From Dillenia suffruticosa (lineage: Eukaryota; Streptophyta; Magnoliopsida; Dilleniales; Dilleniaceae): a stretch of DNA of 64,000 nucleotides. Where the stretch lies: NCBI GenBank assembly GCA_033439265.1, contig JAVTVX010000009.1, forward strand, positions 9,699,109 through 9,763,108, in the 5' to 3' direction. Each line of letters opens with the position of its first letter. Within the stretch, counting starts at the first letter, position 1. The notes below the pieces were generated by a model. The model was not told the origin of the DNA, made no database searches, and worked only from the letters and a program-made list of their open reading frames with translations. A program made the position numbers and the translations under genes. This document shows, one piece after another, positions 48,509 through 59,800 of this stretch.

Positions 48509-49009
48509 AAAGATAAGTGAAGAAAAATTATAGTTAAGTGGGCACAAAATTGAAAGGGTGCAATTGGCCACTCTAATCCCTTTTTAAGTCCACCTCTATT
48601 ACTTCCAATCGATCCAAATTTCATTTCTAAATGCTTTCGATTCTAATTTTTAAACCAAACTAAACAAAATAAAAAAGAAATAATAAACAAAGAATGAAGG
48701 GCGGGCTTGAAATCTAATTAACGACAATAAATCAATAAGAACAAGAATTGGATATAAAATTGGATACCGAAAGATTCGCCATAATAAGTTGTTCAATTTT
48801 CGATAGGTTTTAGAATCTAATTTTATCAACTCCAGAAATATTTGCTAATCGTGAAGTTGGTAGCAAAGCATATATGATATAATTTTTTTTTTTGAAAATT
48901 TTAGTGAACTATAATTTTTCATTAACTGAATATAAATTTAGTAGTGGTTATAGTTTTCACAATAAACATATTTTGTTATAAAATTTCTCATTTGTCTCAT
49001 GATTTATTA
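48509..49009. other. AT-rich spacer between CACTA elements D and E
   Basis: No feature recognised. Confidence 0.5.
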
Positions 49010-49208
49010 TTATTAGAAAATATATTACATACCAAAATCAAATTATTGATTTTATTTTGATACTTTTTTACTTTCTTTATTTTTATATTTTTATATTTAT
49101 AATAACTACTTTTATATTTGTAACAATGAATTTTCTATATAAAAATAATATATTATAATAATTCCATGAGACAATAGATTATCAGAATTCATATTATTAT
49201 ATTGTTCT
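49010..49208. repeat. Left arm of a foldback repeat split by element E (copy c)
   Basis: TTGTAACAATGAATTTTC ... CATATTATTATA on this side pairs with the reverse complement of 55784-55995. The arm is also an inverted copy of repeats a and b at 28.0-28.56 kb (ends TATTAGAAAATATATTACAT). Confidence 0.6.
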
Positions 49209-50299
49209 CACTACAAAACAAGTGAGTTATTCTGACGAACTAAAACCGTCTCCTAAATATGATAAAACTGTTGGCAAAAGCTTCTCCGACGGATGGGGTT
49301 TTAGTCAGTAATACACCAGTCGGAATAGGTGTATTCCAACACTTTTCATGACCGTTGAAACATGTCATATATTTATAGTAACGGTCAGAAAGTGTTGGTA
49401 AAATTACGCTAAGTATGGATAAAAATTACTATATTTTATCATCAGTTACCATTCGGTTACTAATTGGTTACTACTCAGTTACTACTTGATTTTGATTATC
49501 ACTCGGTTACGACTCGGTTATTATCACTCGGTTAGCACAAATATTATCTTTTGTCGTCGGTTACTACATAACTGTTAAGAAATATAACTGTCATTTAGAA
49601 ACGGTTATTTATATGTTAGGAAATGTTATAACTTTTATCGTCGGTTACTACTCGATTACTACTCAGTTACCACAATTGTTATCTTTTATCGTCGGTTAGT
49701 CATTTATAGTCGGTTAGTACATATGTTCATATGTTATATCGATTACTGCAGTCATTTATCCGTTAGCAAATGTTACTATTTCGTCAGTTATTACATACTG
49801 TACGATTACCACACAATCTAACATTTTAGGAAATGTTATAAACTATAAAATAAAGAAATTATTAAAATAATAAAACATTTTGTATTATTGAGAATGATTG
49901 ATGCATTAATAGAATAAGAAAAAAAAATATTACATATCAAATAACTATATATCTTATCTTCTCTTCTCTTCAGCATATCTTCTGCCTCAAATATGTTTGA
50001 GTCGCAGCATCAACCTTCATGTCAATCTATTCATAAAAAGGGTTATAAAAAAATATTATCTTTTCTGAATGGAGTATGTCAATCCATTCATAAAAATAAA
50101 AATTGTTATAAATAAAAATATTACCTTTTGGATGCAGTCACGTAGAGATAATGATTGTTGGTTGGGAGATAAGAATACAAATAATTTAGATTATTATTAA
50201 AAGCAAAAATGAAATTGAAATTAGTAATATTGTGTGAAAACAAAGAAATAACATTCGTACTTAAATCTGAACTAAACCAGATGATTGGGTTCTTCAAAG

Positions 50300-50545
50300 T
50301 CAAGTTGCTCTAGAATGATTGTGATTCTTCAAAAATACTCATCATTCATTAATTCATCCAAAATGAGCACAAGCTATGAAAATTTAAAATATTTCAAAAT
50401 ATAAAATAATCTAAATTTTACTTTAAAAAAATATGTGATTACCTGCTTCACGAAAATTTTGGTTGATTCACAAGCAAGAGCTTTGAGCAGAGATGAGAGG
50501 TTTTGAGGGGAGGAAGGGAAAGAGGGTTCAGAGGGAATGATTTAT
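50300..50545 (-). other. Leader-like region with splice donor in element E, facing left
   Basis: On the minus strand a pyrimidine-rich stretch (CTCTTTCCCTTCCTCCCC) leads to CGTGAAGCAG|GTAATC near 50440, a plausible donor. Further on, a segment TGAAGAATCACAATCATTC (about 50325) resembles GAAGAATCACAACTACTCC at 53197 in the opposite-facing region. I see no protein domain. Confidence 0.35.
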
Positions 50546-50939
50546 AGAATATTTGGTTTATTTCACCGCCTAAACAAATTTTCAAAATTTTCAAAAACCC
50601 GTCAATTTTTCCCGCTTTTTTTAACCTTTTTACCGCCTTTAGATCATCAAGTTTTTACCGCCTTAGAGTTTAATTTTATCTTAATCTACCGCTCTTTTTT
50701 TTATTATATCATCAAAAATTTTGTATTTTCATTTGTATTTTTATTTCTGTTACCAACTATTACTATAATATTACAACATTGTTACTATATTATGTTATAA
50801 TATTATTACTAAATTACATTAAAAACTTTTAATTTTATATTATTACATTATTTAAATTAATAATATTAATTATACCATTATTCTACATAATTCATATTTA
50901 AAATTTTTTATATATTAATTATAGCATTATTGATTGAAA

Positions 50940-51195
50940 GACCGGTGCTCGTCCCATGACGCATACCTGCACGGGTGCCTGCGCGGCATGCATGGTAGCC
51001 CATGCAAATGTGTGCGTGGGTGCCCGTATGGCATGAGTGGCATATGCCCCCGCGTAAGGCAACAGCGCATGCAAGCGCCTACGCAAGGGGCCTGCGCAAG
51101 GCGCCCGCGCGGGCGCCTGGCTATGCCAACACGGGCGCCCGGCTATGCCAACGCGAGCGCCCTAGCATGGGGCATGCACACATGGAAGCGCCCCC
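50940..51195. repeat. GC-rich tract E1 of element E (no tRNA-like neighbour)
   Basis: A sharp GC island in AT-rich DNA, with words GCGCCCGCGCGGGCGCC, CGCAAGGCG and CGGGCGCCCGGC. Both edges are abrupt. Open frames across it are Ala/Arg/Gly artefacts. Unlike the other large tracts it has no box A/B segment at either side. Confidence 0.8.
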
Positions 51196-52869
51196 GTAAA
51201 TTAGTATATTATTAAATTAGTAATTTATATATTATTATTTTAAATTATTAATATTATTATTTAAAAATTATAATAATATTTAATCAATCAAGCAATTCTC
51301 ACAAAAATTAGGCCAGTAAATTTTGTTAAAGTTCCAAAAACATTTTACATTTTGGTATCAGCTGCCAAAATTTTTTATTTGTTTTTTGTTTCAACCGCGA
51401 AAAATTTAGTTTTTGCATCAAATTATCATGTTACTTACTTGCTATATGTCTATTTCTTTTTTTTTTCTTTTTTACTTTCTTTGTTTGCTTTTATTTAAAC
51501 AAAAACAATTTAAAACAATTATTAAATTAAATTGACTTTGTGTTAGGAAAATCAAACCACCTTACCATCAAATTCAAATAAAATTCATTAAAATTCATTG
51601 TCTCATTATGGTTAGAAGATGATATGATAACTTTAACAAAATTAATCAAACCACTTGAAAAATAAAATTCATTGTGTATGATATTTTGTCTTTGACAAAA
51701 TTGGGGCAAAAATTTTAGATTACTTTATTGTTAAATTTTGTTAAACTACTTGTAAGATTAACATGATGAACTAAGAGGTGTTACCTAAATATCAATTGCG
51801 TTTTTCTAAGATTGGTTACTTTAATCAATGAACTAAATTAAATCTGGCCTTAAGTATCTATCCAAGAATAATGTTACTAGTGCAACATAAATTTTATCTT
51901 CGCCCCTAGCTACATTAACTTGGTCTTGGTGCCTAAATGTCAATAATGGTAATTGAGCAATTGAGCAAATATTTGTTCTATCTTATTATATCACTTGTTA
52001 GTGGGTGAGATGAATATTGTTAGTGGGTAGTACAACTAAAAAACACGATGTTGTTAGTTGTTGGTGAGTGGTACAACCTTAAATTTATTATTACATAATT
52101 TGATATTATTTTTTTAAATATTATTCTTAAAAGAGATGACAAATAGTATAGATACATACTATTCAATACATACTACTTAATAGTGACTCAATTACGAGTG
52201 TAAGTATATACTGTCATATATATATATTAATATTAAACTCTATTAAACTCTAATATCCTATGTACTGTTTTCATATGAAGTGAATGTAATATGTTCGAAG
52301 AATAAATCAATCATGGTTGAAACTTTATAGTAAATCATAGTAAAGACTTTATTATGTGGCTTATTCATCATGTAATAAATGGGTACAATGATATTAACAA
52401 ATGGAAACAGTATAATTGGTATTTTGATATGAAAATTTAAGTAAAAACTAGATTTAATCATTTGTTTAATTAGATTAATCTGGCAAGACAAACCGCGAAT
52501 ATTCTACTACTTATAAGGAGTTGTAAGAGTATAGATATGAAAAAATTAACAAATTCTAAAAATTAATTCTAAAAATTACATTGCATGAGAACTATAGAGA
52601 AATGGAGGCAATGAGTATAATAATATAGTGACTAAGAAAAAAAGAGAGAGGGTCAAAAAATTGTGAAATGTAGTAATTAGTTAGTAAGTTTAGTAAATAC
52701 TTCGTAAGTAAGTAATAAAAATCACAAGACGGTATTAATTAAAAGTATAAAAAAATTGTGAGAAATTAAAAAACGCGGTAATGAAAAAAGAGGAGGGAGA
52801 AAAAGCACGAAAGCGAAGTTTTAAAAATTTGTTTGTGAAAATTATATATTATAAATTCAATGCAGCCGA

Positions 52870-53255
52870 AACTCTAACTCAAAATTTCTTCATCCTTCCC
52901 TTAAAAGTTCTTCTCCCCAAACTCTAACTCAAAAATTTTTCATCATTCCCTTCAAAGTTCTTCTCCCCAAACTCATTTAAATCTCTCACTCATACTTTAC
53001 AAAATTTTTTCTGGGAAAGCTCTTCTTCCCTAACTCATTTAAACCTCTCACTCATACTTTACAAAATTTTATCTGCCATCAAAATTTTTCCATCCTTCCC
53101 TTGAAAGCTCTTCTTCCGTAACTCATTTAAACCTTTCACTCACACTTTGTAAAGTTTTATCTTGGATATTTGAAAGAATAACTATGAACATTATACGAAG
53201 AATCACAACTACTCCAAGTTCAGTCGAACAAACTCAATCATCCAACATATTACCC
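52870..53255 (+). other. Tandemly repeated leader and exon-like segment in element E, facing right
   Basis: Four imperfect repeats of a pyrimidine-rich motif (CTTCATCCTTCCCTTAAAAG / AACTCATTTAAACCTCTCAC) lie at 52870-53165; the first two are 50 bases apart. Then an ATG at 53184 opens MNIIRRITTTPSSVEQTQSS to a possible donor CCAG|GTTTTA at about 53258. The layout resembles a promoter-leader-first exon, but the following intron and exons were not found. Confidence 0.35.
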
Positions 53256-53751
53256 AGGTTTTAAAAAATAAACATATTATTTTTATTTTAATTTGAGATT
53301 TAATATTAAAATAGAAAATTTTCAAAAAATTGGTTTAGAAAAGGAAAAATTTTGTGAAAACTTATTTTCAAAATTTGTTTATGAAAATAGAGAGAGATTG
53401 TTACAGCGGAAGTGCAAAAATTTTGTAAAAAATTTGAAAATATTTTGGGAGACAAATAATATAATAAATATATTATTATAAATTATATTATAAATTTACC
53501 AATTTAGATCAAATTATCGAGCTAATGTACTTTTTCATAATATAATATTTGTATAATAATCATTTAATTATTATTAATATTATATTATATAACTTAATTA
53601 ATTATTTTAGATGTGAAAAAATATTTCAAGCGGTGTCAATATTAATAATTTTAAATCATTAGGTTCGTTAAACTGTAAATAATTTTCTTAATTTTTATTA
53701 TTATTAATTTAAATAAAATTACTAGTAATTTAAACAATTAAAAAATTGCTT

Positions 53752-54560
53752 GCCTGCACCGTGTTAGGCTGCTATAGGCGCTTGACCCTGCTCGCGCGGG
53801 TGCCCGCATAGGCAGGCGCTGCGCGCATGCGAGCGCCCGTGCGGGCGCCTGCCCTTGCTCGCGTTGGCGCCCGCGTAGGCGGGCGCTGCGTGCAGGCAGG
53901 CGCACATGCGAGTGCCCGCATTGGTGCCTGCCCATGCTCGAGCGGGCGCCCGCGTGGGCAGGCGCCCCGCGTAAGCAGCGCCCGTGCGGGCGCCTGCCCT
54001 TGCTCGCGCTGGTGCCCGCGTTGGCGGGCGCTGCGGGCAGGCAGGCACGCATGCGAGCGCCGACACTGGCGCCTGCCCATGCTCAAGCGGGCGCCCGCGT
54101 AGGCAGGTGCCCCGCTTGCTCAGCTTCCTTTTATTTATGCAAAAAAGCATAAAGTGTTGCAAGCACCCAGATTCGAACCTATGACCAGAAGTGAGCTGAA
54201 TATTTGGGGTGTTAACCATTAATCCACAACTTTCTTGTGTAAGTTTCTCTTTTTTTTTTTTTATTTCTTTCTTTCTTCCTACCAATATCAATCTCACGTT
54301 TTTTTTGCCTCCCTATTTCACTCTCACTTTTTTTTCCCTATCTCACTCTCACCTCTATTTTTTTCTTTTTCTGGGAGTTTTTTTTTTCGTTTTATATTCT
54401 CTTTGAATTATTTTTTTCCGATTTTAACATATTCAAAACCAATGATATTTAAATTGAATATTTTGAATGAATTATAATTTATTAATTTTATATATTTTGA
54501 AGGGGAAATATTTGTGATTAAATATATATATATTTTTAAATTATTAATATATTATAATTT
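53752..54560 (-). other. Purine / tRNA-like / GC-rich block of element E (E2)
   Basis: Minus-strand order: the AT block ATTATAATATATTAATAATT (near 54550), purine run with GAGGTGAGAGTGAGATAGGG words (54360-54245), a tRNA-like segment with box A TGGATTAATGGTTAACACC (about 54230-54212) and box B GGTTCGAATCT (about 54181-54171), and a GC tract 54115-53752. The tract has a 145-base tandem duplication (copies starting at 53838 and 53983). This is the longest and clearest block, and it aligns with C2 (31340-31812) across all four parts. Confidence 0.65.
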
Positions 54561-55783
54561 AAATTTCATACTTATTAGAAAAACAAAAAATTAGAAAAAA
54601 AAAACAAAAACAATAAAATTAAATGAAATAGAATAATGGATGATATAAAAATTAATTGTTATAAGAAATTTAAAATAGATTGTTAAAAATTAAAATATAG
54701 AAAATTTTGAAAAATTGATGATATTTTTATAATTAATAAAATCTCGATACTATATAAAATCTAGGGAAATAGTGTTATATAGTTTTTTAAAATTTCATAA
54801 AATAAAAATAAAAGTTAATATATGTAATTTTGTACTATTTAGAAAAATTTTATAAATGAAAGTAAATATAATATTTATAAATAAATGATATTTTTCAATT
54901 TTTAATTTTCAAATTATTAAATCATAAAACTTTTCAAAAATTCTTTATACATTTTAAAATTTTAAAAAATGTATATAAGTTAATATTAAATTATTATAAA
55001 TAATTAAAATATTTAATAAAATTATTTATTATATATAAGTAATGTATGTTAATAAATATTAAATAAATGTATGTTAATAAAAAATAGAAATAAATATAAT
55101 GATAGTAGATTAAATAACGATTATATATCACAAATTTACCACTATATAAAGTTACTTATTCACTTACCATCTACTTAATATCTACTTATCACGACTATAT
55201 ATCACAAACTTATCACTAACTTATCACTAACTTACCACTATATAAACTTAATTACCCAATTACCATCTACTTATCACTAATTTACAACTAACTTACCACT
55301 ATATAAACTTACTTATCCATTTACCATTTACTTATAATTTACTTACTATCTATTTATCACGACTGTATATCACAAATTTATCACTATATAAACTTATTTA
55401 TCCACTAACCATTTACTTACCACTAACTTACTACTATATAAACTTACTTATTCACTTATCATCTACTTACCACGACTATATATCACAAACTTATCACAAA
55501 CTTATCACTATATAAACTAACTTACCCACTTACCATCTACTTACCACCTACGTACCTACTATTTCTACTTATCATTATCACAATTGAATATTGCTTTACA
55601 AACGGCTGTGGTAGCTTTACCTACAGTTGATAAATTTTTCTTCACGGACATTTTAGTCAGTTGATAAAAACCTATATTTTCCGACGGTTTTGTCATAGTG
55701 CGTCTTTATAAACCATAAAAACAGTCACTAAAAGTTACCGTCATTAAAAATTACCGTCAGCACAGCGCTTTAATTTTGTAGTG

Positions 55784-55995
55784 TCTCCATCTTTTACATG
55801 GTATTGAAGTCATGTTAATCTATTTTTTTATATTCATATTATTTATGATAGATCAACATGATTTTATTCCATATTAAAGATGGATAGTAGTATAATAATA
55901 TGGACCCTAATGATCCATTGACTCATTAAATTGTTGCAATATATTGGGTTAATATGTAAAACTCATTGTCACAAATATCTAAATAATAATTTGAA
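55784..55995. repeat. Right arm of the foldback repeat split by element E (copy d)
   Basis: It contains a local hairpin, ATGGTATTGAAGTCATGTTA against TAGATCAACATGATTTTATT, and then pairs with 49010-49208. The word TGGTATTGAAGTCATG resembles a copia primer-binding site, suggesting that the foldback derives from an LTR end. Element E sits near the centre. Confidence 0.55.
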
Positions 55996-57015
55996 AAACA
56001 ATCTAGAGACGGTGAATAGATTGTATGGCATTTTTTCTAATGGTTTGGAGATTTATCAAATTATTGAGAATGAAGATTAGATGAAGGAGTTGAAGAATGA
56101 AAAAAAAAATAGAGCATACCTAATTTTTATAATGGTTTCACCAAATACGGTGTATGTCTACTTCCAGACTCTATTTGGATTTTCATTATTTGCAACCCAA
56201 ATAGTACAACAAACTTTCTTCTAGGTGTAAGTTAGACCTTTACAGTGTTTTCTTTCAAAAATATAATCCAAACTCTTACATATTATTTCTCTTTCTAAAC
56301 CCCGGACCAAAAAACCCTCTCTTGTCTTTGAACTTTTTGTACTAAAGGAGAAGGGATGTTACAATGAGTGAAGTTACAACTTCAGATGTAACATCAATAA
56401 AGCTCATAGAGATATTCTTACAGAAATATATGAAACAGATTGTATCGTGAAGCTCAGAGATTTTTAGGATAAAAAGTCAACTTTCCTTTCGAAGAACAAA
56501 ATTCCAGTTTTTGATTTTTGATTTCACTTTACATGAATTTTGTTCAGAGGGTTAATGACTAAGAAAAATTCTAAAAAAAAAAAATATTTTAACCTTATTG
56601 ATATGTGGGGAGCAAATACCGCTATTTTTTATTCTCATTTTCTTAATATTTTAAATACCCATATTTTCAAGCATTTAGTTTCCGATGAGTCTATCAAATC
56701 TGGGTTTTCAACATTCTAAGTGCCTTATTTCCTATCCAACCTACTTGTTTAAGCAGCACTATTATTTACTATTAGTAATGGAATATTTCTCTTTGTTTGG
56801 ACTTGTCCTTCAATGATCTAAATCAACAAATTTTGTGTCGACTAACCTTACATATTTTGTCCATATGCATTACTTCCTTTTTCTTCAAGTGAGTTGACTG
56901 CTCCTTGTGATTCAGCTAACAGTCTCCAAATTCTTTCCTTAGTCAAACTAATCTTGTTTCATTAATTATCAAAACCTATAAATATGCCAATAATATTTTC
57001 CTTTTTGATGATAAT
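55996..57015. other. AT-rich DNA, probably LTR of the Sirevirus-like fossil
   Basis: Directly left of the polypurine-like repeats of the minus-strand Sirevirus-like element. The wording CTAGAGACGGTGAATAGATTG near 55990-56015 and TTGATAATTAATGAAACAAG (minus strand, near 56960) occurs in LTRs of such elements as I know them. No second LTR is present to confirm it. Confidence 0.35.
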
Positions 57016-57555
57016 AAAACATTTTAGACTTTGGGCTTAACTCCCCCTTAGTTTATGCTGAATTTGGATTTAACTCCTCTTTAGTTTATGCTCTCGATAT
57101 GTCTAACTAAATCTCCTAAGCTCAAATTTGAATTTATTTAACCTATTTAATCCATATTACACACATTTTTCTCCTCTTTTGTTATCAACAAAAAGGATGT
57201 GACACTAGTGAAACTATAAGGGGAAAAAATGGCTCGAGCTTAACAGCATTAACGTATTATCATGGAGTAACACTCCCCAACCGTGCCTTGGTATATTGTT
57301 TAATTAGTATGCCATTAGCATAACAGAGAACTAAACACACATAATGATTTAGAAGCATGATTACATACTGAGTTTGCATATGGTTAAACTTATAAGATAT
57401 GCTTAAGTCAGAGAAGGTTTAACATAACCTTCTGAAAAGCACACCAAGTCTAAAAATGCTAGGCCAAGTCCCATACCACGCTTATACAAGATTCAAACAA
57501 AATGAGCACACAAAGTGAAACATCAGAGAGAATCATCAGGCAAACAAACTAAGGT

Positions 57556-59208
57556 TCACACCATGTAGAGAGAAAGAGGGTAATCTTTAGAGTGATCGAG
57601 TAATTCTTGAGTCACGGGAGGATTTGCCTTTGGTGATGGAGTCAACTTATTCTCAATCTTTTGAAGCTCCATTGCAAATAGGGCATGATGTTGGCTTAGT
57701 TTGAGATTCCAAATTCTTTCCCAAAAAGAATTTAACTTCAAAAAGATGGAAAAAGTATACAAATTGTTATAGGAGAAAAGTTTCAATAAAGGGTTCAAAT
57801 GTAGGAGTAAAGGATGAAGATTTAGTTGAGGGTTTAGCACATGGTTGAGATTAAGAAATATGACCAGTAGAAGTGGGATCAGATTGTTCATTTGATAATT
57901 CAAGAGCTATATTGGAAATATGTTCTCCTTCAAACTATGCTTACATTTTTCTCAATGCTATATTCATTTAACATTTGATTATTTTAGTTGCTTTTCTCCT
58001 TTGATTACACTATAGGATTTAGTGTTTCTGGAAAGAAAGATTTTGAGGAGCATTAGACATATGCAGTGAATGTAGTGAGAGGATTTAAAAGCTGTGAATG
58101 GAGGAGAGTATGGTTGTTCTTTTCATTCTAGGAATGTGCTCACATTTTTCTCTATTGTATTTAATTGTTCTTACATTTATGAGTTTTGCCCCTCTATGCT
58201 ATTAACTTGATTTTGCATTCTATCCAAACAATCTTAGATATATGTTAAGATTTGGAAAAGTCATATATCACTCAAACTTCTGTTTCAACTCTTTCTTCCT
58301 TTTGAGCTCTTTTTTCAAACTTCATTTTTATATACCTATTTTTGCTTTGATTACTGAGGAAACTCTAATGTCATTTTTCATTTTTTAGTTCCATTTCCTA
58401 CCTCTTTCTTTACATTAACTCCAATGGCAAAGAGAAATTAGGAGATCAAGAAGAAATAAAAAGTAATTTAGGATTGAGATTTTGAAATAGAGATCATAAA
58501 ATGGAGCATCAAATGGTGTAATTCAAGTTCTTTTCTCTCATTATTATGTGTTCCAACCAGAAATCTTCCTAGATAATAGTTAAATGATTTCTTCCAAAAA
58601 TTCAAGGATAAATTTATTTATTTATTCCTAGAAAGCTAGTATATTTTTACTTGCTGTCTCCAGACTAGGATATTTGGAGTTTGTATTTTTGTATTTGTTA
58701 AGTGCTTCTCTTCAATGAGTTTTGCAGAAGTCTTAGGGACAATGGGAACAAGTAGGAGATGGAATAGTGAATGAGGCAGGAGGGAAGATGAGAGGGGTAT
58801 TGGGTAATTGCATACGGGGCTCTTCACTCTCATCGCTAGAGTTGTCAATCTCTCTAGATCTCTTCTGTTCAATTTTGTCCTTACCTTTGGAGAATTCATC
58901 CACTTGCTGACTCATTTTTGTCAATTCCTTCAAGATTTTAGTATTCTATTTCTCCATACCCGCAATTCTTTCTTGAAGAACAATATTGTGAGCTATATGT
59001 CTAATCATTAATCTCCCTGGCATATGTATGGTTAGCTTTTCTTTAGAAGAGGTGTAAGGAATGTGTTTGATTGCTTTGAGATGTTTATCTATATTCTTAA
59101 TGATAAGAATGGTCTTTTGTTCCCCACTAGATTCCTTTTTTTTATTTTTTTAGTTTCTTAATCTTTCTTATCCATTTTCCTTCTTTTTGCATTCTTAATT
59201 GTCACCAT
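57556..59208 (-). pseudogene. Envelope-like ORF region of the Sirevirus-like fossil
   Basis: The N-terminal part reads MVTIKNAKRRKMDKKD, a basic Lys/Arg-rich start. A central part is acidic and Ser-rich (IDNSSDESEEPRMQLPNTP), and the C-terminal part has a hydrophobic Leu/Pro stretch and ends HSKDYPLSLYMV. This charge pattern and position downstream of pol are what I expect from Sirevirus envelope-like proteins. I cannot verify homology by eye, and the region is broken. Confidence 0.45.
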
Positions 59209-59419
59209 CTTTGCAACTTGGAACTTGGAAGATCTAAAAGTTTTGAACGGAATCTTAACAAATTTCACTTGGATTTAGGGTTTCGGTGTATTAGAAAGTG
59301 ATTTGAGTTGTTAATATGGAGATTAATCAAGTACTTTGTTCAATTTGGGAGCGAGGATTTTAGGGGTTGAGAGAGTTTTAGGTTTAGGGTTTCCTTTTGG
59401 GTATTTAAGGGTGTGTCAA

Positions 59420-59800
59420 ATCTCTACCTTGACTGTTCGTATTTCAACTGGTATGTTGACATTATAAACAAGTATGTCGACATGAATCATTTATAGCAAG
59501 TAATGTTGACATTATAAGACAAGTGTGTCGACATGAGTGATTTGTTCCACTCTATTCAACAAGCCCTTTGGGGCATGTTGATACACTATCTCACATGTCG
59601 AACATCATTCTTCAAACAGATATAATATTCAATGCATTGACCAAATGTGAAGACATAGATATTGCATAGATTGTTTGACATATCTATTTAGTATGTCAAT
59701 ATAAACACGTGTTTGACACATTCAGCTAATGTGTCGACACGTCATTCATCAAAACACTTAGTATATCAAAATATATGCTTAGAGTGTCGATATTTGCTTT
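59420..59800. repeat. TGTCGACAT-word repeats between pol end and envelope-like ORF
   Basis: The words ATGTTGACATTATAAACAAG and ATGTCGACA / TGTCGACATGA recur at least eight times with irregular spacing. GTCGAC is self-complementary, so short hairpins are possible. Confidence 0.7.

Larger units (their letters stand above)
49209..55783. mobile_element. CACTA-type DNA transposon E (6.58 kb, no transposase seen)
   Basis: Left end CACTACAAAACAAGTGAG and inverted right end (CTTTAATTTTGTAGTG) share the CACTACAAAA start and a CTGACG word at bases 23-28. The target duplication TCT is perfect (49206-49208 and 55784-55786). Left subterminal repeats use CTCGGTTACTA (49440-49700); right ones use CTTATCACTAACTTACCACT (55120-55570). 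Inside are GC tracts at 50940-51195 and 53752-54115, a tRNA-like segment, and two outward-facing leader-like regions with splice-like sites (minus near 50540-50440; plus near 52870-53255). No TNP2-type transposase is visible, so it is non-autonomous or very decayed. It is related to element A by both subterminal repeat types. Confidence 0.9.

Noticed and set aside
53738-54297. Open frames up to 177 codons on both strands over the E2 GC tract
   Set aside because: Repetitive Ala/Arg/Gly/Pro translations in all frames; stop codons are simply rare in GC-rich tandem sequence.
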